This document shows positions 39,305 through 48,732 of a stretch of DNA of 64,000 nucleotides, piece after piece. The translations under genes and the position numbers were made by a program. Source of the stretch: Limonium bicolor (lineage: Eukaryota > Streptophyta > Magnoliopsida > Caryophyllales > Plumbaginaceae); the NCBI GenBank assembly GCA_023374045.1, contig CM041780.1, forward strand, positions 172,055,339-172,119,338, written 5' to 3'. How positions within the stretch are numbered: the stretch's first letter is position 1; each line of letters begins with the position of its first letter. The notes under the pieces were generated by a model. That model worked only from the letters and a program-made list of their open reading frames with translations, had not been told where the DNA came from and did not search any database.

Positions 39305-41532
39305 ATTTGCATTTTTATTTCTGTTTTCAGTCCTCTCTTTTACCCATTACTTCCCCATTATTCCTACACTTAATCCTACTTGTTTTAACACTAATTAAAC
39401 CTCTTAATACACCCTAGTTCACTCCTTAACTCTTTACACAATTCTATACTAATTCACTCACATAATTTTCCAAGTTTCTTACAACACTCACCTAGCTTCT
39501 TCTCTAGTTGCATTAAGCTACAGGTTTTAACCCTAACACTCTCCATCTACAACTCCCTCTTCTAATGTCATTTCTAACACCTCTAATACATTACAACTAC
39601 ATTAACTATCTCTCCCCATCTTCCCTCTATCTATCTATCTCAAATCTGTTACAACTTACATCATTCACCTAGTTTAAAATTCACTAAGTGTTCTAATTCT
39701 AGATAAATTTGGACATAACCTCCCCTATATTTTTACACTCTCACCACATATTCTAGTTCACATTCCAACATTCATTTCACCTGTTTCAACAACCAAAACT
39801 ATACAAGCTCTCATATACCACACTCAATACTAAAACACTACAAAAATTTCCTGCACTCAACAACTAAATCCCAATCTGTTTGTAACAGTTTTTAAATTGT
39901 TTTCAAAGGTTCAAAATACTTGCATTCTCTTACACATTATACTACTAATGCATCATCATTTTACGATACACATTTTTATTTCTAAAAATCTGTTACACAT
40001 ACATATTCAAGACTACACAAAGGTGAGCTTATTTACCTTGTTTTCTTCTTCTAGTTTCTTTCTTCTTTCTTTCTCCTTCCTTCTTCCTCTACCGGTTTTG
40101 AAATCTCAATCCTCTAACACTACAACCATTCATATACACCATTCAATACTAAGAACTAACCCTAACCATTAATCAAGTTTCAATCTAGGTTTTAGGGTTT
40201 AGAAACTTTATTACCTTCCAAGAGTGCAAATGAAGCTTGGAGTGGTTCAAGAATGATATTTCCAACTCCACCAACAGCCAAAATCGGCTAGAACAAGAGG
40301 AACAACAAGGGTTTAGTTTATGAATTTCGTTTTGCCCACAAGAGCTAGAAAAAGATGGAGTTTTCAAAATATTTTTACCTTAGAAGAACAAGGAGAAGGA
40401 GGGCCTTCTAATGGTGGTGTTGAAGCTCCAAATGGGGTATACCCATAAAATCGAAAATGGGTGTTTTCGAATTTTGGAAAGATGAAAATGTAGCTCTTGG
40501 TGAGGGGATTACAATGGTGGTATTTTTATAATTTTTGGAAGAGTTTGGAGAGAGTTACAAAGGAGAGAAGTGGTAGTTTTTGTGTGGCTTCTCTTTTCAC
40601 CATGGAAATCGCATGAGGTAGGGGAAGAAGAAAAGAGAGAGTGCTTGTGAGGGGTCTTACGTGAGAGAAGAGAATGAGATAGGAGAGAGAGTGGTAAAGT
40701 GAGGTGGGTGTTTACTTTTGTGTTTTTAATTGTTTTTGTCTTTAGTTAATAAGAGAGTAGAGTGTGTGTGTGTATATATGTAAAATCGGACAGCACACAG
40801 CACCTATGGGGATTTTAAAATTTTATTTACAATATTGGACACATAAGTTTGTGCTAATTATGTTTCTCCCCCACAACTTCCTGTTTTTGACAGTTTTTAC
40901 TAATCTCTCGTTTTATTGATTTTATTGGTCCTAAAGCTTCACTAATATTTATTAATGATTATTTAGTTGACCAAAATTGTTACGAGTCTATTTGACCCGC
41001 TTAAAGACACGTTTTCCCGGTTACCTCGAAAAACGTGCTTTAAGGTTCGGTAATGCTTTTAATCCATTTTAAGGATCCGTTTTCTTCGGGATTTGTTCCC
41101 TCATGATTATTTATACTTAATTAAGCCTCTAAATTACTTATTATCCTAATTAATCACTATTTTTAATTACGGGGTATTTCAGCTGGTCTCATTATACAGA
41201 GACACTATCTCAAGGAAGAAGGCTGGGTGGATTTATCGGTTTCAAAGGCACTTGCTGTTGATTCCCGTGTGCATGTATGGGAGTTTCCAAAAGGGCAATC
41301 TGATGCACAGCTCTCACTGGAGTCAAGGCAGTGTAGTGGGTGATTGCAAGTTCCTAGAGGAAGTTATGGCGATTGAAAGAAAACGATTGGCTCTGTCGCA
41401 TGGAAGTATGGAGTAGTATTTGTTTTTGAGATATCAAGTACAGAGGAGAATGTCGGGTGATTCACCATTCTATTATGTAACTTTAGTATAGTGACTACTA
41501 GCTATAAATCATGGGTAGTTTATACCAAATTC

Positions 41533-41624
41533 GAGCACAGCTCAAGCGGTAAAGGTTTCGGGATAGGTACGAGAGGTCTCGGGTTCGAATCCCGGCTAGG
41601 GCATGTTGCTCTTTTTTTTTTTTT
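41533..41624 (+). ncRNA. tRNA-like Pol III cassette in LTR E1
   Basis: CAGCTCAAGCGGTA (41538-41551) fits the Pol III A box, and GGTTCGAATCC (41582-41592) is a perfect B box 31 bp after it. A run of 13 T (41612-41624) follows as a terminator. No clean tRNA cloverleaf can be drawn, so this is tRNA-derived rather than a tRNA gene. It runs antisense to the LTR, about 300-380 bp from its 5' end. A diverged copy sits at the matching place in E2 (53170-53275). It may be an ancient SINE head captured by the LTR. Confidence 0.55.
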
Positions 41625-42549
41625 CAGCCCTATTAAGCCTATTTATTGTATATAAGAGACTATATTAATATGTAGCGTTACTAGTTGTATGTATACATGT
41701 GTATACACTACTATTTTTATTTGTCGCGTTTGGATTATATGTACAACGTTATAATCTTGTAACGTTATGTACATTTACATATATATCTGTATGTATATAA
41801 GTACGGTAATAATAACTGTTCGTTTGTTCGCAGGTTATTACTTGCTTGATTATTTATACTTTAAGATAGCTATTTATGTATTAAAATAGCGTTTAATTAT
41901 TTAGGGGTATTTCAAACCCCCTTTCCTTAACATGCATGACCGGAGTCAGTCCCGGATTCTCACTCCCCCAAGTTCCAGTTAGTAGAAAGTCTTAAAGACG
42001 AAGTGTTAGTTAAACCTTTCTCGGGTATTAACCAACCCATAAATTGGAAGTGAATTTCTTATCTCAAACCAACGTTACTAAGTATTGTTAATAACTAATC
42101 TCAAGGTCAAGCGTGTTAGTACAATGCAAACACACAAGAAGCTAAATAGTCCGGCTGCATGCTTTATCTTGTTTTTAGTCGAAGCAAATAATAGATAGCA
42201 CACAAGCCGAGGGACACCTCGTTAGCAAGCAGGCTACAAGAAAACCATACCGTTCACCGTCGGCGGTCGTTTGTTTAATCTCCCTCTGAGTCCCAATTCA
42301 CAAGTCCTAAAACATTCATTCAGTTTTAGGTTGTTAATTACTTTCCAATCAACCTAACTTACTTAACCACTAATGTTCCCCAACAATTAACCACTAAGTT
42401 CATACAAACTTAACCTTAAACACTTAATTCATTTACTCAGCTTAATATCTTAAGTTCTTATATGCTTATCTTTCTAATCATCATTACCCTCCTAATGGTG
42501 GACTACTAATGCCACTCATCACTCTTAAAATTATTATTTTTTTATAAGG

Positions 42550-42799
42550 GCCGACCGACCTTGCAAGGGAGGTCCCAAGGTCGGTCGGAACCAAAACACT
42601 TCCCCGTCTGAAAATTTCAACCCGACCGACCTTGCCAAGGTCGGTCCTAAGGTCGGTCCATGTCAGAAAACATCCCTATTTGCAAATTTAAGCCCGACCG
42701 ACCTTGTCAAGGTCGGTCTAAGTCAGAGAGCTTCCTGGATGGGTAATTTAGGCCCGACTGACCTTGCTAAGGTCGGTCCTAAGGTAGGTCGAAGTCAGA
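42550..42799 (-). repeat. GACCGACC/GGTCGGTC box array in LTR C
   Basis: Four units of about 60-65 bp with GACCGACCTTGC(C)AAGG, GGTCGGTC and a spacer with GTCAGA. Same architecture as in A and A2, but with a separate spacer family. Confidence 0.85.
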
Positions 42800-43847
42800 A
42801 CCTTGTTTCTAAGTGCTTATTTCACTCCAAACCTTGCCATAAGTGTCCTAGTATGTCCTAACATCATCTTGGCACTTTAACCCACTCTTAAAACCTCCAC
42901 CAAACTCCTTAATCCACCCCCGATCAAACTTCTTAACCATTTACTCAAATTCTTACTAAATCCTTAACATTTAGAACTTAATTCCTTACACTTCCACTAG
43001 AAATTTTGCCTAAGACTTCAACTAACCAAAGTGTTTCTTTTCCACCAATGTAACCACTCCTCAAGCATTATTACTCATTCCCATTTCCTTTACTCAAACT
43101 TCTCAAGGCTATATACTCTAGCTCATGCTTAAACCTTCACAAGACATAATACCTTATTTCCTTCAAACGTTGCACAAGTTTCACAACTTTTCTTATCATG
43201 GTTTTGGCACCATAAATTCACCATTGTAACCTCTAGTTCCTCCTAGACATTCCTAGGTCATCCTACTAGTCAAGAACTCCTTATTTTATCCATTTTCACC
43301 AAAACAACCCTTAACGTTTACTAGTACATCCTTAGTCATAAAATCTCCTTAGAACACCTTAAACACCAAGTTTCACAACCAAATTTTGACATGGATTTTC
43401 TAGTATATTCCTACGCCCAAACATTTAGTTTTTCACCCTTAAACAACCAAGAACACTCAAATCCTCAATAAACATTCTTACACACAATACTACACCCAAA
43501 CTACACTACATCATAATATAGTGCATAAACTTAAATTGCTAGGCTCTTAGGCCCTTAAATGACTTGGCTCTTAGGCCCTTAAATGACTTAAATTTAACCA
43601 CTGGATTTCCCACAATAATATCCTTCAATCTGCAAATACACACATCAATGCTCCCATTGCAATATAAGTGTTCTTGTAATTCACCTTAAGATTGTTTGGC
43701 TATCTCATTTCTCATTTGCTCCTTAGTCACAAGTTCTCAAATATAACCATGTTATTTCTCCTAGGTTTTATAGCCCTTACTTAATGTAAACTCTAAGCTA
43801 CATTTATTACCTATCTAAACCCATCCCTTAAAGCATTAGACCACCTT

Positions 43848-43866
43848 AAGGTAAGACATTTACCTT
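43848..43866 (-). other. Palindromic splice-donor-like site in LTR C
   Basis: AAGGTAA/TTACCTT with a 5-nt centre. On the element's strand it reads ACAAGGTAAATG, a good donor. Corresponds to 8597-8618 in LTR A. Confidence 0.35.
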
Positions 43867-45125
43867 GTTTTTCCAAGCTTTTTCTCACTTCCACTTCCTT
43901 TGTTTCCCTTGGTTGATTCTCGTCCAAGGACTTAATTTTGTTGCCAATGTTCTAATCAACATACAATTACTCTAATGAGTACTAAGCAACATACCTAAAC
44001 TCATAGAATTCAATCTTAGGTTAAAAAGTGTTTTAAGGCTTAAATTGGATGTTTACCTTGGAGTTTCAAGATGGACTTGGTAATGAATCAAAGAAGACCT
44101 CCACTAGTCCTTTAGAGATTGGAATGAGCTAGTTCAAGGAGTAAAACAAAGCTCCGTGAGAAGATGATTTTCGGCCATATGTAAAAATGGTTGGAACTTA
44201 GTTTTTCTTTGGGTTTTCTTACCTTGGATGAATGGAGAAGCAAATGAGCTCTTCAAACTTGATTTTCCTCCTTCAATGGAGTTTTTCGATGGCACCAAAC
44301 TTGATCTTTTGGAGATTTGAAAAGATAGAAAGAAAGGGCTTGTTCTAACTAAGAGTAATCTATGCTTGGTTTTTGATTTGGAGCTAAAATGAGCATTTGG
44401 TGAACAAATGAAGATGGAGGAATGTGTGGGCTGCAACTTAAGGTTTCTTAGGGAGGAAGAAGAAGAAGAAGAATAAAACGGTGGAGAAAGAAGAAAATGA
44501 AGAAGGAGAGGAGAGAGGCAAGCTAAAAGGTAAGATATTTCCTTAAAGTAAATAGTACTATTCTACTTCCCTCTTCTTTTTCTTAAGTTGCTGACTTGTG
44601 TGGTGACTCACCACATCAAAAACCGGCCAATGAAGATATTTATGGCCTTTGTTGACCTATTAATTAAGCTAAGTTGACTAAAGCTTAAACTAGGTACTAT
44701 TTGGGCACTATTCATAATTAGTGCACAAATTTATGAAATTTTTGGTTTCCCATTGATTTAAGCTTCCTAATGTGATACTAAGTAGTACACAAAATGATTA
44801 GGGTGTAATCATGGACATCTAGCCACTCAAAACCCCTTTCTAAGACAATTTTTCAAAAATATGCTTTAAGAGTCCTTAAAGTTCAATTTGTGTTTTAACT
44901 TATTTTTGAGCTTGGTTTTCTTTGGTAATTGATTTAACATGTCCATTAGCATGTTACTAAGGTCTAAGAATGATATTTGGGTGTTAACCAAAGTTACTCC
45001 AAGCTTAAAGCATGTTTTTGCTTAAATTGCTCTTATAGTGTTTCCTTGTGTTTCTAAGCCATAACTTAGCCTTCTTATATCTTAGTTTAACATCTAAACA
45101 CCATAGCTAGGTTTGGGGTATTTCA

Positions 45126-45867
45126 AATCATTTTTCAACTCTCGAGCACCAAAATGACCACATAAACATGATTTCCAATCCCCCATTGATATTACAATAA
45201 TCAAATAGCCACAAAATCACCTCCAAAATGTGAAGAACACCCTCAATCACCAGTAGTTAAAGGCCCAGGTAAAACTCAATCCAGATCTGGCATCAACGAG
45301 GCTTTCGAAGAATCCCGGCGTGAAAGATCCCATCAATTCCAAAGGTAAAACAGGTTAAAATTATGCTTTTCTAACTCCCCACGACTTTATTAGCTTTCGT
45401 TAAAATTTGGGTTCAAACCGACCCTTTCCGACTTTTGAGTTGCTATTTGTTTTTGCCCTATTACTTCTTTGTCAAGTTTCGCATTGAATCTAGCTTCAAA
45501 TTGAATTCTTTTACTAAGAATCTTTTAGGCTACGCATTCATAAAATTTGAGCCAAAAACACCACCGGAAAACACAGACTGCCACCGGAAGTGTCTTGGAC
45601 TGCTTGTCCGTGGCCCCGGACGCCCTGGACGGTGGCAGAATGAGGGCAATGAGCATCGATCTTTTTTAGATCTGGAAACCTTTCCCGTCGAACTTGCTAT
45701 TAATGAGGAAATCCCGGGTGGTTCGACTTTTGAAGATACAATGGGTCGTTTGGCTCGAGTTTGAACTTCTCGCCTTTTTAGGTATTCTTTGCATAGACAT
45801 ATGCCTTGTTCGAGGGATCTTCTTGGTCTACCTTGTTTTAAGTTTCTAAACGCAACCTACACTACAA
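45126..45867. other. Copia leader or CACTA-related DNA, unassigned
   Basis: Lies between the LTR C target duplication and the Copia PBS. It should continue the CACTA side at its left and the Copia internal leader (minus) at its right, but no junction is visible. The open frame 45435-45764 (109 codons, plus) shows no known domain; antisense it has no gag motif either. Confidence 0.4.
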
Positions 45868-45878
45868 CTCTGATACCA
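45868..45878 (-). other. Copia-type primer binding site, tRNA-iMet
   Basis: The minus strand reads TGGTATCAGAG directly after CTCAACA, with no gap, the usual arrangement at the 5' LTR end of plant Ty1/copia elements. Confidence 0.75.
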
Positions 45879-46012
45879 TGTTGAGTTTGCAATTGATTGA
45901 AGACAACGAACAAAGGAAGAAAGAAACAAAGGGAACATGAGATGAGACGGGATGTTCCTCTACTATATTTCTTTCATATTGAATTGATGAATTTACATGA
46001 TAGAAGACCTGG
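45879..46012 (-). mobile_element. Copia 5' LTR, first piece
   Basis: Begins TGTTGAGTTTGC next to the PBS and is interrupted at 46012 by solo LTR X. It continues at 47456-47726 and, after the duplication, at 51554 to about 51989, where CATCAACA could be its other end. That would give an LTR of roughly 0.55 kb. The outer end is uncertain. Confidence 0.55.
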
Positions 46013-47450
46013 TGTTGGTGCAAAATAGTGGTGAAACTATCTTGCTAACTATGGGCAGTGAACCCAATCATTGTAGTACAACAAGGTCGTATCCACAGGG
46101 ACTTCGTAACTATCTAGTTAATTATAAGGTTAGTCAATGTGCATAGAAATATACAAAAGTGTATAAACTTAAATTGGGGGTTTTGGGTTTTTGGGTTGTA
46201 ATTGGAGAAAAAAGGAAAAACAATAAACACTAAACTAACTATCTAGGATAGATGTAGCTCGGGAAGGATCTTTGCACCCGTCCTCCCCTTTCTACTGATT
46301 TGTCGAACTTATAACTTATAGCTAAACAATGGAACACTTAATTAATTAGCAACCTAATCTAGGCCTACTAATCCTAACCAATCTAATCGGGATTTCTCAA
46401 TCAGTTAAGCCCAGGGTTAATCGATAGCACTAAGCTCAAGTTCTCCTAAGGTTGCAATGTAGTCTAATATCAAAATCATTGAATCAGAGTACATTGTTCT
46501 AGTCTTCAACGGTTAAGGTTTCTATCTCAGAATCACATTTTGATAGAATCCCACAATAATGCTAAACTAATTGGTAGGCCACACCAACCAATTTAACACA
46601 TAGATGACAAATTGAGTAAAACTCTAAACAAATCCCTAAATCATGAGTGGGAAGTTTAAGAATCATAAATACCCAATAATCATCTTCATTAAGCTCAAAG
46701 ACTAAAATAAAGCATAAATACAAGTTCAAGGTTCAACAATGGAGGTTTTATGGATTTTGGGGCAAAATCCTCATCCCAAGCTACAAGGGAGGTTAAGCCT
46801 CCATTAGAGCATAAGTGAGAGAGAAAGGAGAAGAAATAGCCATGGGAGGTTGAAGAAGAGCTTCAATGGTGAGGGGTTCTTCCTCTTCTTTCCCTTCTTC
46901 TTCTTCCTCTTCTTCCTTATTTTCCTCTCTTTTCTCTCTTATTTCTGATCTGGGTCGTGGCCCTTATCTCTCCTTCTTTTTCTGCTGTTAAAAACACAGA
47001 TTTGGGCAAAATCCGCGACCAACCGACCCACCCTGGGTCATTCCCGTGGGTCGGTCGAGTCCAGAAGCAATTTCAGGGCCGAAAATTGCGTTTTTAAGTT
47101 CTACCGACCCACCCTGGGTCGGCCCCCGGAACGAGCATTTCTGGCCTCCGAAACATCCGACCGACCCACTCTGGGTCGGTCTTAGGGTCGGTCCGGTGGG
47201 CAGGCTAACTTCAAAATGCTGTATCTTCTTCGTTTAGCTCTGATTTTGGATCCGTTTGCGCCCACACGTTTTTCTTTTCCTATACTTTATTTCTAGCTAT
47301 GTTATTTCTCCTATTTCAACAATAGTTGTGTAAAACACCAATAAACACAAAACTAGAGGAAAACTAGCTAGAGTGGAGAAATGAGCATGAAAAGTGAAGA
47401 TAAAACATATGAAATACACCTCTAAAACATGCTCATTTGGAAACTCATCA
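46013..47450. mobile_element. Solo LTR X (1438 bp)
   Basis: TGTTGGTGCAAA ... AACTCATCA with TG/CA ends and a perfect 5-bp duplication CCTGG (46008-46012 and 47451-47455). No interior is present. The ends differ from the TGAAATACCCC group. The word CGTATCCACAGGGAC near the left end occurs in several plant LTR families, but I cannot assign the lineage. It includes a GACCGACC-type array. Confidence 0.85.
47022..47200 (+). repeat. GACCGACCC/GGGTCGGTC boxes in LTR X
   Basis: Three box pairs (ACCGACCCACCCTGGGTC and variants) with the spacer GAGTCCAGAAGC. Similar to the arrays of A and C but with a CCC/GGG extension. The second copy of X has the same at 51120-51299. Confidence 0.8.
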
Positions 47451-47455
47451 CCTGG

Positions 47456-47726
47456 CATGTATAGAGGCCTAAATTAATGATAAAGGAAAGTTTCATTATC
47501 TATACAATTGTACTTTTCTATAAAGAAATATGTCATAAAGGAAACTATCATATTTGATATATCTTCATAGAGACCATCCAGTCTAGTTGAAGAGGGATTA
47601 TTCTTCAAACAAGCCAGAATAAGATCATTGCTTTCCCAGTTAGTAGAGCAGATCATCAAAATAACTTTGCACAATTGCTTTAACCTCCATGCTATCCAGC
47701 TTCATCCCCTTGTAACTTCTAGTCCG
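47456..47726 (-). mobile_element. Copia LTR, second piece (left copy)
   Basis: Continues the Copia LTR after solo LTR X and stops at the breakpoint with fragment D. Confidence 0.55.
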
Positions 47727-48421
47727 TGGGAAAACAAAGGAGAATGAAGAAGTGAGGAGAGAGAACTAATAAAGTGTGATATTTATGTAAAAGGTGAATA
47801 GTGCTTTTACTTTATAACTCTTATTTGCTTTCTTATTTGCTTAATGACTCATGAAGGTGGTGACTCACCTCATAAGAAACCGGCCCCCTTTTAATAATGA
47901 GGGTAATTAAGTCTTTGTTGACCAAATGTCTCACTTATATAGACTTATGTTATAAACTAGCTTAATTAATTTACTATTCACAAAACAAGGCACATTGTTG
48001 TGAAATTTTTGATTTCCCATTGATATAGACTTCCAAATGTGATACTATATAGTACACGTGTTAATTAAAGAGTAATGATGGACATTTAGCCATTCAAAAC
48101 TCATTTACAAGACAATTTTTCAAAAACGGGCTTTAAGACTCCTTAAAGCATATTTTGTGTTTTAACTTGTTTTCAAGCTTGGTTTTCCTTGGTAATTGAT
48201 TTAAAATGACCATTAGGATATTACTAAGGTCTTAGAACAATATTTGGGTACTCTCCCAAGTCTCTCCAAGTTTAGAGCATGTTTTTGCTAAAACTGCTCT
48301 TTTGGTGTTTCCTTATATTTTCTTTGATTAGAAATGTTTCTTAATGTTTCTAAGGCATTATTTAGCCTCCTTATATCTTAGTTTATCATTTAAACACCAT
48401 ATCTAAGTTTGGGGTATTTCA
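47727..48421 (-). mobile_element. Truncated 3' LTR of D
   Basis: Starts (minus) TGAAATACCCCAAACTTAG at 48421 and follows LTR C base by base with moderate divergence until it is cut at 47727. Confidence 0.88.
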
Positions 48422-48458
48422 ATCTACCCCCCTTAAAAGAACTTTGTCCTCAAAGTTC
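48422..48458 (-). other. LTR-adjacent hairpin-PPT module of D
   Basis: Minus strand: GAACTTTG/CAAAGTTC (8 bp, loop AGGA; plus 48439-48458), then CTTTTAAGGGGGGTAGAT up to the LTR start. Confidence 0.78.
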
Positions 48459-48684
48459 ACACATGTGCTTAACCATTCACGGTACACAATTCTCTTAATC
48501 TTAATACCACATCTTGTATTCACATTCATACATCTCAAGACTCAAAGGTCAATCTCAAATACAATACATAAGTATTATACATAACTCAAACTTACACCGA
48601 AGTGTAGCAACTTACACATATTCACATCTTAAACAACCAAACAAACGACAAACATGATCGTTTCCTAACTCAAAAGCGAGGAAG

Positions 48685-48720
48685 CTCTACCCCCCTTAAA
48701 AAGGGGTACGCCCCGTACCC
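48685..48720 (-). other. Internal hairpin-PPT module of D
   Basis: Minus strand: GGGTACG/CGTACCC (7 bp, 3-nt loop; plus 48704-48720) and then TTTTTAAGGGGGGTAGAG. It begins 13 nt after the pol stop codon (48733), which shows where such second modules sit relative to coding sequence. Confidence 0.75.
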
Positions 48721-48732
48721 TATACAGACAAT

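Larger units (their letters stand above)
37281..41181 (-). mobile_element. Solo LTR A2 (3901 bp) of the A family
   Basis: Starts TGTAACACCCC, ends GGGGTATTTCA and is the reverse complement of the A-type LTR (7450-11587). It is flanked by a perfect 5-bp duplication GCTGG (37276-37280 and 41182-41186), with no internal DNA. It lies inside E1 and is therefore the youngest layer of this nest. It contains the U5 hairpin, hairpin cluster, an AT run, the GACCGACC array and leader-like pyrimidine tracts. The GTAT site has only two or three units here (near 37890-37915). Confidence 0.95.
31619..41914 (-). mobile_element. Giant solo LTR E1 (about 6.4 kb)
   Basis: Begins TGTAACACCCC and ends GGGGTATTTCA, minus orientation, with near-matching 5-bp duplications (GACCC/AACCC). 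Removing the nested solo LTR A2 and its duplication leaves about 6390 bp. No PBS, PPT or pol is present. A relative in the opposite orientation with the same termini is E2 (52796-58673), also without an interior, so both are best read as solo LTRs. Layout from the left end: CAGCGGA box, U5 hairpin, hairpin cluster, a ~190-bp tandem array (34050-36520), A2, then a tRNA-like cassette (41533-41624) and AACGTT-rich sequence. LTRs this long are near the upper end known in plants. Confidence 0.83.
18143..45125 (-). mobile_element. Solo LTR C, split by elements B and E1
   Basis: Three pieces (18143-18467, 31050-31618, 41920-45125) join into one LTR of about 4.1 kb that starts TGTAACACCCC and ends GGGGTATTTCA, minus orientation. 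It is flanked by AATCG (18138-18142) and AATCA (45126-45130), a 5-bp target duplication with one mismatch. No internal region, PBS or PPT adjoins it, so LTR-LTR recombination probably removed them. Its 5' end matches the truncated LTR of fragment D (47727-48421), which places it in the D chromovirus family. It carries a hairpin cluster, a GACCGACC array and a CAAGGTAA palindrome. It inserted into CACTA-related DNA. Confidence 0.85.
41920..45125 (-). mobile_element. Solo LTR C, right piece
   Basis: Largest part of LTR C, ending GGGGTATTTCA at 45125. Its last 600 bp match 47727-48421 of fragment D. It carries a box array, the palindromic donor-like site (43848-43866) and a purine-rich stretch near 44455. 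Frames such as 44134-44436 have no recognised domain. Confidence 0.85.
46173..47726 (+). repeat. 1.55-kb direct repeat, left copy
   Basis: From ATTGGGGG to AGTCCG this matches 50262-51825 with few small differences. It covers most of LTR X, its right target duplication and about 270 bp of the Copia LTR. Fragment D lies between the copies. Confidence 0.92.

Noticed and set aside
41533..41624. A genuine tRNA gene
   Set aside because: A and B boxes are present, but acceptor, D and anticodon arms do not fold into a cloverleaf; kept as a tRNA-like cassette.
45435..45764. 109-codon plus-strand frame between LTR C and the Copia PBS
   Set aside because: No domain recognised and the context suggests transposon leader DNA on the other strand.
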